Shown here piece by piece: positions 10,614-19,350 of a stretch of 64,000 bases of DNA. Each line of letters opens with the position of its first letter. The first letter of the stretch is position 1. The translations under genes and the position numbers were made by a program. The DNA is from Methylopila sp. Yamaguchi. Its GTDB lineage: Bacteria > Pseudomonadota > Alphaproteobacteria > Rhizobiales > Methylopilaceae. Below the pieces are notes generated by a model, which saw only the letters and a list, made by a program, of their open reading frames with translations, did not search any database and had not been told where the DNA came from. The DNA is taken from NCBI RefSeq assembly GCF_002897035.1, contig NZ_BAUX01000012.1:62001-126000 (forward strand). The letters run 5' to 3'.

Positions 10614-11063
10614 TCACTTGGCCCGGGCGTTCGCCCAGCTCTCAAACTGGGCGATCTGCTTCTCCTGGTCGGCGATGATCGCCTTCGCCCACGACTTGGC
10701 CTGTTCGTCCTTGCCGTGCTGGAGCTCGATCGTGCTCATCGCCACCGCGCCGCGATGGTGGGCGATCATCCCGCAGACGAAGGCGAGGTCCGGATCCTTG
10801 ATCCCATGCGCCGCCCTCATCGCCCGGTTCATCTCGTGCATCGCCTTCATGGAGGCCGTCTGCGGCCCGCGCATGTCGAACATCGAATGGGCCGCCATGT
10901 CGCCCATCTCCATGGCCTTGCCAGTCACGCCCTGCCCCGGCGAGGCGGCCTGACATGCTTTGGGGAGGCTCTCCGCGCCCTCTGGGGCCTGCTTGGCGTC
11001 CTGCGCCATCGCGGTCAAGCACGTCGCGGCCAAGGCCGCGGAAGCCAGAATGAACTTGTTCAC
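10614..11063 (-). CDS. DUF305 (CopM-type) exported copper-binding protein
   Basis: A 149-residue protein with a signal peptide (ILASAALAATCLTAMAQ) and a DUF305 four-helix region containing DMAAHSMFDM, EMNRAM and CGMIAHHRGAVAMSTIEL. The Met/His-rich helices are the basis for copper binding in this family. The start is GTG with AGGAG seven bases upstream; upstream in-frame codons lack a signal peptide. Part of the leftward copper operon. Confidence 0.85.
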   Translation of the reverse strand: MNKFILASAALAATCLTAMAQDAKQAPEGAESLPKACQAASPGQGVTGKAMEMGDMAAHSMFDMRGPQTASMKAMHEMNRAMRAAHGIKDPDLAFVCGMIAHHRGAVAMSTIELQHGKDEQAKSWAKAIIADQEKQIAQFESWANARAK

Positions 11064-11118
11064 GTCAGATCTCCTGATCAGATGTCGGCAGACGCGCGGC
11101 GCGCCCAAGCTCTCGAGG

Positions 11119-11403
11119 TCATTTCTTACGGATCTTGGTCACGGTGATCTGGCCGTTCACGCGCTCGGCTTCGAACGTCACCTTGTCGCCCGCCTTGACG
11201 GACTTGAGCATCGCGGGGTCGGCCGCCTTGAAGACCATCGTCATCGGATCCTCCATGTCGAGGCTCTTGATCGGGCCGTGGTCGAGCGTGATCTTGCCGG
11301 CCGCCTCATCGATCTTCTTCACCGTTCCGTCCGCTGCGAGCGCGACGGATGCGGAGAACAGCGCAGCTGACAGAATGGCGCCGGCGGAGACGAACTTTTT
11401 CAT
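11119..11403 (-). CDS. CusF-like periplasmic copper-binding protein
   Basis: A 94-residue protein: signal peptide (MKKFVSAGAILSAALFSASVALA), then a small beta-barrel domain with the CusF pattern GKITLDHGPIKSLDMEDPMTMVF. Its His, Met and Trp-equivalent positions bind Cu(I). It likely shuttles copper in the periplasm. No CusA/CusB efflux pump lies in the window, so the partner may be the multicopper oxidase or a pump elsewhere. Confidence 0.85.
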   Translation of the reverse strand: MKKFVSAGAILSAALFSASVALAADGTVKKIDEAAGKITLDHGPIKSLDMEDPMTMVFKAADPAMLKSVKAGDKVTFEAERVNGQITVTKIRKK

Positions 11404-11426
11404 CTGGATCTTCCTTGGTTCGCGGC

Positions 11427-11897
11427 TCACTTGACGGCGACCGCGCCGTCCATGCCGGCCTCGCGGTGGCCGGGGATGAGGCAGGCGAAGTTGAACTCCC
11501 CGGCATTGGTGAACTTCCAGACGATCTCGCCGGACTTGCCGGGAGAGACGCGTCGCCCGTTCGGATCGTCGTGCTCCATGTCTGGGTTCTTGCGCATTGC
11601 GATCGCGTGGCGGTCGTTCTCGGCTCGGGTCGCGAGCATGAACTCGTGGTCGACCTGGCCCTCGTTCTTGAGGACGAAGCGCACCTGCTCGCCGCGCTTG
11701 GCGGTCAGGGAGCCGGGTTCGAACAGCATCTTGCCGTCGTCGGTCTCCTTCATGACGACCTCGACGGTGCGGGCGGGCTTGGCCGGATCTCCCGGCTCGC
11801 CATAGGCGCGCGTCTTGCCGTCATGGCCGGGGTCAGCGAGCGCGGCGGCCGGCGCGAGGACCGCTGCGAGCGCGGCGGTGACGATGAGCTTCCTCAT
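11427..11897 (-). CDS. Cupredoxin-domain copper protein
   Basis: A 156-residue exported protein with signal peptide MRKLIVTAALAAVLAPAAALA and a single plastocyanin/azurin-like domain. The type-1 copper ligands are visible: His in VDHEFML, then Cys-His-Met in FACLIPGHREAGMDG near the C-terminus. It probably carries copper or electrons in the periplasm. It starts 27 bases after the multicopper oxidase stop. Confidence 0.85.
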   Translation of the reverse strand: MRKLIVTAALAAVLAPAAALADPGHDGKTRAYGEPGDPAKPARTVEVVMKETDDGKMLFEPGSLTAKRGEQVRFVLKNEGQVDHEFMLATRAENDRHAIAMRKNPDMEHDDPNGRRVSPGKSGEIVWKFTNAGEFNFACLIPGHREAGMDGAVAVK

Positions 11898-11924
11898 GGG
11901 GCTTCCTCTCGTGGGTCGGTGGCG

Positions 11925-13337
11925 TCAGTGGTTCGCGTGCCCGCCGCCGCCCTTGCCGGCGGCCTTGGGCTTGACGACGTTCATCTCGACGGAGCCGGGC
12001 TTGGCGGGTTCGGCAGCGGCCTTGGGAGCCGCGGGGGCCTCGCCCTTCCACTCGAAGGCGACGGTTCCCTGCGGGTGCTCGAACCATCCGGGATCGCGGT
12101 AGTCCTCGCGCGCGAGCCCCTTGCGGACCTTCACGACCGAAAACATCCCGCCCATCTCGATCGCGCCGAACGGGCCGAAGCCGGTCATCATCGGCAGCGT
12201 GTTGTCCGGGAGCGGCATCTCCATCTCGCCCATGTCGGCCATGCCCGCCTGTCCCATCGGCATGTAGCCGGGGGCGAGCTTCCGGATGCGCTTGGCCAAG
12301 TCCTTCTTGTTCACGCCGATGAAGTTCTGGAGCCCGTGGCCCATGGCGTTCATGGTGTGGTGCGACTTGTGGCAGTGGATCGCCCAGTCGCCCGGGGCGT
12401 CGGCGATGAAGTCGAAGGCGCGCATTTGCCCGACCGCGCAGTCGACCGTGACCTCGGGCCAAGCGGCGGCCTCCGGCACCCAGCCGCCGTCCGTGCACGA
12501 GACCTTGAAGTCGTAGCCGTGCATGTGGATCGGGTGGTTCGTCATGGTGAGGTTGCCGAACCGCACCCGGACCCGATCGCCCTTCGCCGCCACGAGGTGG
12601 TCGATGCCTGGGAACACACGGGTGTTCCAGGTCCAGAGGTTGAAGTCCGTCATCTCGGCGACGCGCGGCACATAGGCGCCGGGCTCGATGTCGTAGGCCG
12701 ACATCAGGAAGACGAAGTCGCGGTCGACGCGCCGGAATGCCGGGTCCTTCGGGTGCACCACGAAGAAGCCCATCATGCCCATGGCCATCTGGACCATCTC
12801 GTCGGCGTGCGGGTGATACATGAAGGTCCCGCTCTTCTTCAGCTGGAACTCGTAGACGAAGGTTTTTCCCGGCTTGATGTGCGGCTGGGTCAGCCCGCCG
12901 ACGCCGTCCATCCCCGAGGGCAAGAGCTGCCCGTGCCAGTGCACCGTGGTGTGCTCCGGCAGCCGGTTGGTGACGAAGATGCGGACCTTGTCGCCCTCCA
13001 CCGCCTCGATGGTCGGTCCCGGCGACTGGCCGTTGTAGCCCCAGAGGTGGGCGACCATGCCGGGCGCGAGCTCCCGCACCACGGGCTCGGCGACGAGGTG
13101 GAACTCCTTCCAGTCGCGGTTCATGCGCCAGGGCGCGGTCCAGCCGTTCAGCGTGACCACGGGGTTGTAGTCGGGGCCGGTGGTAGGCGTCAGCGGAGGC
13201 TGCATTGTCGCCTCCGACATGGTGGCGGCCTCCGGGATCGAGGCGGCTTGGACGCGGCCGGAGACGGCGCTCGCCGCGACCAGCGTGGTGGCTCCCGCCG
13301 CGGAGGCGGACAGGAAGGATCGGCGCGACACGGCCAT
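11925..13337 (-). CDS. Multicopper oxidase (CopA/CueO-type)
   Basis: A 470-residue enzyme with a Tat-type leader (SRRSFLSASAAGATTLVAA) and all four copper motifs in order: HWHGQLLP, YHPHADEM, NHPIHMHGYDF and HCHKSHHTMNAMGHG. It should oxidise Cu(I) to the less toxic Cu(II) in the periplasm using oxygen. The C-terminal tail is Lys/Gly-rich and ends in HANH. The start chosen is the ATG just before the Tat leader; the longer open frame upstream overlaps the TolC-like gene and is spurious. Confidence 0.92.
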   Translation of the reverse strand: MAVSRRSFLSASAAGATTLVAASAVSGRVQAASIPEAATMSEATMQPPLTPTTGPDYNPVVTLNGWTAPWRMNRDWKEFHLVAEPVVRELAPGMVAHLWGYNGQSPGPTIEAVEGDKVRIFVTNRLPEHTTVHWHGQLLPSGMDGVGGLTQPHIKPGKTFVYEFQLKKSGTFMYHPHADEMVQMAMGMMGFFVVHPKDPAFRRVDRDFVFLMSAYDIEPGAYVPRVAEMTDFNLWTWNTRVFPGIDHLVAAKGDRVRVRFGNLTMTNHPIHMHGYDFKVSCTDGGWVPEAAAWPEVTVDCAVGQMRAFDFIADAPGDWAIHCHKSHHTMNAMGHGLQNFIGVNKKDLAKRIRKLAPGYMPMGQAGMADMGEMEMPLPDNTLPMMTGFGPFGAIEMGGMFSVVKVRKGLAREDYRDPGWFEHPQGTVAFEWKGEAPAAPKAAAEPAKPGSVEMNVVKPKAAGKGGGGHANH

Positions 13338-13351
13338 GGTCTGTCTTCCGG

Positions 13352-14791
13352 TCAATGGGGCGAGGCCGCGGATGCGGACGGAGCAGACGCGACGGCGGCC
13401 GAGGGCGCGAACGACGCTGGCGCGCCGCCCCAGATCAGGGCCGCCTGGAAGTCGACGTCGGCGATGAAGAAGTCGCGCTTGGCGCGGATCGCCGCGACGT
13501 TGCTCGCGACGTTCTCTCGGGCGTTGGTCAGGAGCTCGAAGGCGTCGACCAGCATGCCGTTGTAGCGGAGCAGCGACTCCTCGGTGATGATCTTGCGGAG
13601 CGGCAGGACCCTCGCTTGGTAGGAGCGCGCGATGTCGTGGCGGCCGCGCCATGTCTGGTAGGCTTCGCGGGCCTCCGAGCGCGCGTTGACGGCCTTCTCC
13701 AGCAGGCGGTTGACCGCGCCCATGTAGGTCTCGCGTGCTCTCGCCGATCGCGCCTTTCCGAAGTCGAAGATCGGGATCTGGACGGCGACCTCGAAGCCCT
13801 TCGGGTTCGCCTTCTCGCCCTCGGCTGAGCGGGCTCGGTTGGCGACGCCTGTGACCTCCAGCAGGGAGATCGCCCGGGTCTGCTCGGTCAGCCCGTAGTG
13901 TTGCGCGAGCGCGTCGAGTTCGAGGCGGTCGGCGATGATGTCGACGCGGCGGGTGAGCGCCACGGCCTCGACGTCGCCCTGAGGCTTCAGCGTCGGGAAG
14001 CCGGGCAGCCGGTCCGGCAGCTTGAACTCCGTGTCCCGCCCCCAGAGTCCAAGCTTCCGCGTAAGCGCCTCGCGCTCCTTGGAGGCCTCGAGACGCGCCT
14101 CGGCCAGCTCGGTCGAGACCTCGGCGTAGAGGGCGGCCGAGCGCGCTTGGTTGAGCTTCGTGGCCGCCCCCGTTTCGCCGAGCTTGCGTGTGAGCTCGGC
14201 CGCCGCGCCCGCCGAGGCCCTTGCGGTCGCGAGGAAGCCGACGGTCTCCCGCGCAGCGACGGCTCGGATCCAGCCTCGGCGCGCCTCGGCGGCCGTTTGG
14301 AACGTCGCAGCGATCGCTTTCTGTTGCGCCGCTCGGAACTCCGTCTCGGCGATCCTGGCGCGTCGAGGCAGCGTCAGGAGTTGAAGCAGATCGGCGATCA
14401 GCCTCCGCTCGACGTCGAGGTCTCCCGACCCGGCCACGCGCTCGAGCGACACGGTCGGCGACGGGGGAAGGCTAGCTTCGACGTATGCGGCCTCGGAGAC
14501 GCCGAGCGCGTTGTATTCGGCCTGAAGGCCGCGGTTGTTCAGCAGCGCGATCTGGACGGCGCCGTCGGCGGTGAGCGGCCGGGTCAAAAGCGAGCGGACA
14601 CGGCCCTGCGCCGCTTCTGCGTCCGCCGGGGTGACGATCTTCGCGGCGTTCTTGCCGAGTTCCAGCGAAACCCGAGAGACGACAGGGGCCATGCCGCCGT
14701 CGGGCGATAGGGAGGCGCAGGCGGCGAGCGTGGCCGCGGCGGCCGCGACCAGCGTCGCCCTTGCGAGGCCCCGGGATCGGGTCGCGACCAT
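13352..14791 (-). CDS. TolC-family outer-membrane efflux lipoprotein
   Basis: A 479-residue protein with lipobox TLAAC near residue 24 and two long coiled-coil halves typical of outer-membrane efflux proteins (NRGLQAEYNALGVSEA, LIADLLQLLTLPRR, PIFDFGKARSARARETY). It would form an outer-membrane duct for copper. The start overlaps the stop of the upstream small lipoprotein by one base (TGATG). No inner-membrane pump is encoded here. Confidence 0.85.
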   Translation of the reverse strand: MVATRSRGLARATLVAAAAATLAACASLSPDGGMAPVVSRVSLELGKNAAKIVTPADAEAAQGRVRSLLTRPLTADGAVQIALLNNRGLQAEYNALGVSEAAYVEASLPPSPTVSLERVAGSGDLDVERRLIADLLQLLTLPRRARIAETEFRAAQQKAIAATFQTAAEARRGWIRAVAARETVGFLATARASAGAAAELTRKLGETGAATKLNQARSAALYAEVSTELAEARLEASKEREALTRKLGLWGRDTEFKLPDRLPGFPTLKPQGDVEAVALTRRVDIIADRLELDALAQHYGLTEQTRAISLLEVTGVANRARSAEGEKANPKGFEVAVQIPIFDFGKARSARARETYMGAVNRLLEKAVNARSEAREAYQTWRGRHDIARSYQARVLPLRKIITEESLLRYNGMLVDAFELLTNARENVASNVAAIRAKRDFFIADVDFQAALIWGGAPASFAPSAAVASAPSASAASPH

Positions 14792-15015
14792 CACATGCCT
14801 CCCGGCGTCTTCGGAGCGACGCCCCGGTTCTGCTCGGCCCACGGCTTCGGCGGCACGGGTCGGTGGTCGGCCGTGCCCGCCGTGACGGAGGCGTAGCGGG
14901 CGGGCGCCGCCCGGACCGTCGGATCAGATGGATCGCGCCCGGCCACCGGAGGTGGCGGGAGCGTGGAGCAGCCGGCCAGCAGCGACGCTGCGGCGGCCGT
15001 GAGAAGCGGCTTCAT
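14791..15015 (-). CDS. Small copper-operon lipoprotein
   Basis: A 74-residue protein with lipobox LLAGC, then a Pro-rich sequence (PPPPVAGRDPSDP) and YASVTAGTADHRPVPPKPW. Similar short lipoproteins are often found just before TolC-type genes in alphaproteobacterial copper clusters. Its function is not established. Coupled to the next gene by a one-base overlap. Confidence 0.6.
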   Translation of the reverse strand: MKPLLTAAAASLLAGCSTLPPPPVAGRDPSDPTVRAAPARYASVTAGTADHRPVPPKPWAEQNRGVAPKTPGGM

Positions 15016-15050
15016 GTGAACCCCGGGATCTGAACGAGCGGGCGCGGGCG

Positions 15051-15120
15051 GCGCGGGAAGCGCGCCGCATGACGCGGTCGGTCAGGTCTCACGGGCGCGC
15101 GCCGAGCGCGGGAAGCGCGC
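15051..15120. repeat. Pair of 15-base direct repeats in the copper operon
   Basis: GCGCGGGAAGCGCGC occurs at 15051-15065 and again at 15106-15120, in the 123-base gap between the Cys-rich exported protein and the small lipoprotein. Each copy can fold into a short hairpin. It could set mRNA stability inside the operon or be a binding site. No known consensus matches. Confidence 0.5.
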
Positions 15121-15138
15121 GCGGAACGTCAGCGAGGC

Positions 15139-15549
15139 TCAGCCGACCGTGGCGGCCAGCGGTCTCGGAGGTCGCTTGACGTTGATCGCGGGGCCGCTGT
15201 GGGCGGTCGGCTCCGGCAGGGACGGCCCCGAGGTCGCCTCGATCGGCAAGGGCGTCAGAACGCCAAGCTCCTCGGACAGCACGGCGTGGCAGACGCTGCT
15301 GCAGCAGCGCGTCTTGTCGGCCGGCCCATGGCCTCCGCAGTCCGCGTTGGCGCCTGACGCGGCGACGTCAGCCGCCCGGTCTTCCGCCGCGGCTCCACTG
15401 GACACGTCCCCGACCGAAGACGGCGGCCGAGACTGCTCCGCGGCGGGCGGAGCGCCGTGCCCGGCGTGCGCCTCGCTGGGAGTCGCCCAAGCGGAAGCCA
15501 CGAAGACGGCGAACACGACGGCGGCGAGCAGGCGGAGGATGGCGCTCAT
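15139..15549 (-). CDS. Cys/His-containing exported protein of the copper operon
   Basis: A 136-residue protein with a signal peptide (AILRLLAAVVFAVFVASAWA) followed by HAGHGAPP and a Cys cluster CGGHGPADKTRCCSSVCH (residues ~75-95). It resembles the short metal-binding proteins found after copper regulators (CopL/DUF2946-like), but the match is by pattern only. Its ATG overlaps the csoR stop, so it is translated together with the regulator. Confidence 0.6.
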   Translation of the reverse strand: MSAILRLLAAVVFAVFVASAWATPSEAHAGHGAPPAAEQSRPPSSVGDVSSGAAAEDRAADVAASGANADCGGHGPADKTRCCSSVCHAVLSEELGVLTPLPIEATSGPSLPEPTAHSGPAINVKRPPRPLAATVG

Positions 15550-15821
15550 CCGCGCACCCTCCCGAGCACGTTTACGAGCTCCGCCACCTTCTGGCGCTGC
15601 TCGTCCTTGTCGCCGGACTGGATGGCGTTCTCGACGCAATGGCCGACGTGATCCTTGAGGATCTCCTCCTCGACCCGCTTGAGGGCGGCCCGGACGGCGG
15701 AGATCTGCGTGACGACGTCGATGCAGTACCGGTCCTCCTCGAGCATGCGCGCGATGCCGCGGACCTGGCCCTCAATCCGGCCCAGCCGCTTCGCGCAGGA
15801 GGTCTTGGCGCAGCACTGCAT
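15546..15821 (-). CDS. csoR: CsoR-family copper-sensing transcriptional repressor
   Basis: A 91-residue all-helical repressor of the DUF156/CsoR family (KRLGRIEGQVRGIARMLEEDRYC). The Cu(I) ligands are in place: Cys33, His58 and Cys62, with the 25- and 4-residue spacing of known CsoR proteins. Copper binding releases it from DNA. It is the first gene of the leftward operon, and a matching operator lies within its promoter, so it very likely represses itself and the whole copper cluster. Confidence 0.92.
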   Translation of the reverse strand: MQCCAKTSCAKRLGRIEGQVRGIARMLEEDRYCIDVVTQISAVRAALKRVEEEILKDHVGHCVENAIQSGDKDEQRQKVAELVNVLGRVRG

Positions 15822-15827
15822 CGGACC

Positions 15828-15856
15828 AGGCTACCCCGAGGGGGTATGTTCGGCAA
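15828..15856 (-). promoter_or_regulatory. csoR promoter with CsoR-type operator
   Basis: A perfect inverted repeat TACCCC-GAG-GGGGTA occupies 15832-15846, matching the G-tract palindromes bound by CsoR proteins. On the minus strand it sits between a plausible -35 (TTGCCG, 15856-15851) and -10 (TAGCCT, 15833-15828) with a 17-base spacer, so repressor binding would block polymerase. The -10 lies only six bases before the csoR ATG, so the leader would be very short. Confidence 0.75.
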
Positions 15857-15892
15857 GTTGCGGTCGGACGGTTCGGAGGCCGTCAACGACTT

Positions 15893-17191
15893 CTATTCTG
15901 GCCCGGCGCCACGTCGATTGCTCATGCCGCCTGACGATGCGCTCGAACCGCCAGCCGGCTGCGGCTCCCACCCGAAGGTGCTGCGCCCGCCGTAGCTATG
16001 GGACATGTCTCGTTCGTCCTGCAGCGCCGCGTCGAACGACGGCCCGTCCACCACGGTCTCAAGCCTCCGGGATTCCCTGTCGAGCCGCGCGAGGGCTTCA
16101 AGTCTGTCGTCCCGACCCAGCTTCGCGTTCGAAACGGCGGTCTTCAGAACGCGGATCGTCTCGTCGTAGACGAGGGTCGGCACGGGGAAGGGATGCCGAT
16201 CCTTGCCGCCATGGGCGAACGAGAAGCGCGCGGGATCGCTGAAGCGGCACGGCGCGCCGTGCACGACCTCCGCGACCAGCGCGAGCGCCCGGACCGTGCG
16301 GGCCCCGACGCCGGGCGTCGCCAGCACGTCCGCGAAGTCCTCCGGCCCTCTTTCGGCCGCCGCGGCGATCGCCCCCTGGAGACGGCGCGCGATCACGTCA
16401 CCGGCGCGCACCTCGTGATGCGCGGGCAGGACGAGGTGCGGCAGCGTCATCTGGTCGGATGGTTTGGCTGGAGCCTCTCGAGGCGGCTCGAGCGCCATCG
16501 CGTCGGCCGCGATTCTGTCCGGCGACGTGGTCCGCAAAAGATCGAGTTGAGCGTCCCGGGAAGCTGCGGCGCGCCGGTCGGCGAGGTTGACGATCGCGCC
16601 GCCGGTTTCGCCGTCGATCGCGGCGTGCGGATCGTCGACGAAGCTCGTAAGACCCTCGGACAGCCAGTGGTAACGGCGGGCTTGGCGAAGATCGCCGTTC
16701 ATGCCCTGCTGCACGACCGCCCAGCGACCATCGTCCGTTACGATGAAGCTGTGCAGGTAGAGATCGAAGCCGTCCTGCACGGCGGCGCTGTCGACCTTGG
16801 CGATCAGTCGGCTGGCCGCGGCGAGCGCCGTTGCGTCGAAGCCCACGCGCGCCCCGGCTGCGATCAGTTCGTCAGGGGTCTGTCTCGACTGTTTGCCCCG
16901 GCCGCCACAGACGTGGATGCCGAGTTCGCCGGCGCGCGGCGTCAGCCCGCGCTTCAGTGCGCCGACGACGCTCGTCGTGACGCCGGACGAATGCCAGTCC
17001 ATCCCCATGACCGCCCCGAAGGACTGGAACCAGAAGGGATGCGACAGCCGCCGCAGAAACTCGTCGCGACCGTAGTGGTGGACGATCGCTTCGGTGATGA
17101 TGACGCCGAGCTGCGTCATGCGCTGGCCAAGCCAAGCCGGAACGCGGCCGCCGTGCAGTGGAAGGTCCGCGCTGCCGGCCCGTCGCGTCAT
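15893..17191 (-). CDS. DUF763 domain protein
   Basis: A 432-residue protein matching DUF763 along its length (ADLPLHGGRVPAWLGQRM at the start; DWHSSGVTTSVVGALKRGL; YHWLSEGLTSFVDDPHAAI). A helix-hairpin-helix-like stretch, LATPGVGARTVRALALVAE, lies near residues 290-310. That motif often contacts DNA, but the family function is unknown. Single gene, not obviously part of the copper operon that begins 70 bases downstream. Confidence 0.8.
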   Translation of the reverse strand: MTRRAGSADLPLHGGRVPAWLGQRMTQLGVIITEAIVHHYGRDEFLRRLSHPFWFQSFGAVMGMDWHSSGVTTSVVGALKRGLTPRAGELGIHVCGGRGKQSRQTPDELIAAGARVGFDATALAAASRLIAKVDSAAVQDGFDLYLHSFIVTDDGRWAVVQQGMNGDLRQARRYHWLSEGLTSFVDDPHAAIDGETGGAIVNLADRRAAASRDAQLDLLRTTSPDRIAADAMALEPPREAPAKPSDQMTLPHLVLPAHHEVRAGDVIARRLQGAIAAAAERGPEDFADVLATPGVGARTVRALALVAEVVHGAPCRFSDPARFSFAHGGKDRHPFPVPTLVYDETIRVLKTAVSNAKLGRDDRLEALARLDRESRRLETVVDGPSFDAALQDERDMSHSYGGRSTFGWEPQPAGGSSASSGGMSNRRGAGPE

Positions 17192-17443
17192 CGCTCTTTA
17201 TCTCAGGTCTGATCGCGCACGACTTTACCCGCGGAGGACCCGCGGCGCGCAAGGACGTATAGCAGGCCGCGCCTCCCGAGGCAGGACCGCACCTTTCCCT
17301 TCCCCCAGGCTTGTCACGCGGCCCATGCGTTCGCTCGCCATGTCTTTGGAACAGCGACGGCCCGCTGGGCGCAATGGGCGGTAACATGCTTGGCCGGTGG
17401 AGCTGACGCTCGCGAAGCGTCAGGCGCACGCGTCCGATGTCGA

Positions 17444-18334
17444 TCAGGCGACCGCCTGAACCTGCGCCTTCGCGGCGCGCGCGCTCCGCACGGGCGGCGC
17501 GCCGAACAGTCGCCCGTATTCGCGCGTGAACTGCGACACGCTTTCGTAGCCGACCGCATAGGCGGCGCTGCTGGCGCTCGCCTCCTCGGACAGCATCAGC
17601 CGCCGCGCCTCGATCAGGCGCAGCTGCTTCTGGAACTGCAGCGGCGACAACGAGGTCACGTTGCGAAAATGCTCGTGGAACGAGGACGGGCTCATGCCCG
17701 CCGTCTCGGCGAGCCGCTCGACCCGTAACGGCCGCGCGAACTCGGCGCGCAGAAGAGCGACCGCCCGGGCCACGCGCCGCACATGCCCCTCAGGCCAGCC
17801 CAAGAGGCGAATCGCGGCGCCGTGGCGTCCCGCGAGCAGCCAGTAGTGCATCTCGCGCACGAGCTGCGGCCCGAGCACGGGCACGGAGGATGGACGCTCG
17901 AACAGCCGCATCAGGCGGAGCGCCGCGTCCGTCACCTCCGCGTCTGTCGGGTGCACGCGCACCGGCGCGGGGTCGCGGACCCCGTCCTCCGGCATCTGGG
18001 CCGTCAGGTCGGCGATGACGGCCGGATCGAGCTCCAGCACCAGCGAATAGTATGGGGCCGTAGGGCTCGCGAGGGTGACCTGGCTCAGCGTCGGCACGTC
18101 GGCGGTGATGAGCAGACTGTCGCCGGCGGAGAAGTCGAACGCCGTCGCGCCCATCGCGACGTGCTTCGATCCCTGCAGCACCAGCGCCGCCAGCGGGCGC
18201 GGGATCTGGTGGACGATTTCGCTTGGGGCGGTCGCGCGAACCAGCGTCAGGCCCGCGACGGGCGTGTCGAACACGCCGTCGCCGGTCCCTTGGGAGTCCA
18301 CATGCGCGCGGACGGCGTCGAACAGGGCGGTCAT
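17444..18334 (-). CDS. AraC-family transcriptional regulator
   Basis: A 296-residue regulator. Residues ~1-170 form an AraC N-terminal sensing domain (VRATAPSEIVHQIPRPLAALVLQGSK). The C-terminal ~100 residues carry two helix-turn-helix motifs (RVERLAETAGMSPSSFHEHFRNVT; SSAAYAVGYESVSQFTREYGRLFG). It is divergent from the short-chain dehydrogenase gene at 18468, with a 133-base shared promoter region, and so is its likely regulator. Confidence 0.9.
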   Translation of the reverse strand: MTALFDAVRAHVDSQGTGDGVFDTPVAGLTLVRATAPSEIVHQIPRPLAALVLQGSKHVAMGATAFDFSAGDSLLITADVPTLSQVTLASPTAPYYSLVLELDPAVIADLTAQMPEDGVRDPAPVRVHPTDAEVTDAALRLMRLFERPSSVPVLGPQLVREMHYWLLAGRHGAAIRLLGWPEGHVRRVARAVALLRAEFARPLRVERLAETAGMSPSSFHEHFRNVTSLSPLQFQKQLRLIEARRLMLSEEASASSAAYAVGYESVSQFTREYGRLFGAPPVRSARAAKAQVQAVA

Positions 18335-18467
18335 GGCCCAAAGCTAAATCAGGCGCGCGACGTTTGCACGCCGCTTCGGAGGAATAGGCAAAAACCGTCG
18401 AGCTTCGGGAAACAAGCCGAGACGCTGGGCGACGATGTTCAGCCCGTCCCCAACACGGAGCCCGAAC

Positions 18468-19223
18468 ATGACCACCATCTCACTCGTGACCGGCGCCAGC
18501 CGCGGCCTCGGCCGCAACACGGCCCTCAGCATCGCCCGCGGCGGCGGCGACGTCGTCATCACCTATTACAGCCGCTCCGACGAGGCCGAAAAGGTCGTTG
18601 CGGAGATCGAGGCCATGGGCCGCAAGGCGCTGGCTTTCCGGCTGGACTCCGGCTCGGTCCCCGCGTTCAAGCCCTTCGCGCAAGAGCTCAAGGCGGCGCT
18701 CAGCCAGACCTGGGACCGGGAGACCTTCGACCATCTCGTCAACAACGCCGGGCATGGCGACTACGCGCTGATCGCGGACGCGACCGAGGCGCAGTTCGAC
18801 CGGCTGGTCGACGTGGACTTCAAGGGCATGTTCTTCCTGACCCAGGCGCTGTTGCCGCTGATCGCCGACGGCGGTCGGATCGTGAACCTGTCGTCGGGCC
18901 TCACCCGCATGTCCTATCCGGGCTACGGCGCTTACGCCGCGGTCAAGGGCGCGGTCGAGACGCTCACGCTCTACATGGCGAAGGAGCTCGGCTCCCGCGG
19001 CATCGCGGTCAACACCGTGGCGCCCGGCGCGATCGAGACCGACTTCGGGGGCGGCGCGGTGCGCGACGATGAGAGCCTCAACAAGGCCTTCGCCGACATG
19101 ACCGCGCTCGGCCGCGTCGGCGTGCCGGACGACATCGGCCCGATGATCGCAAACCTGCTCGCCCCCGCCAACCGCTGGGTCAACGCGCAGCGGATCGAGG
19201 TCTCGGGCGGCCAGATCATCTGA
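18468..19223 (+). CDS. Short-chain dehydrogenase/reductase
   Basis: A 251-residue classical SDR: cofactor motif TGASRGLGRN, NNAG in the middle, and a catalytic Tyr-Lys pair in YGAYAAVKGA. The basic residue after the glycine motif suggests NADP(H). The ATG at 18468 starts right at the first beta strand; an earlier in-frame ATG adds an unlikely leader. Paired divergently with the AraC-type regulator. Substrate unknown. Confidence 0.88.
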   Translation: MTTISLVTGASRGLGRNTALSIARGGGDVVITYYSRSDEAEKVVAEIEAMGRKALAFRLDSGSVPAFKPFAQELKAALSQTWDRETFDHLVNNAGHGDYALIADATEAQFDRLVDVDFKGMFFLTQALLPLIADGGRIVNLSSGLTRMSYPGYGAYAAVKGAVETLTLYMAKELGSRGIAVNTVAPGAIETDFGGGAVRDDESLNKAFADMTALGRVGVPDDIGPMIANLLAPANRWVNAQRIEVSGGQII

Positions 19224-19350
19224 CCGCCGCATGTCGACGGCGGAGCCCCACACGCTCCGCCGTCGGCCAGCGCGGAGACCCGCATTCTCTAGATCAACAA
19301 AAAGAGTCGAAGCTGCCTCCGACTCTCTTCTAGTTCAGCGACCTTTTGTT

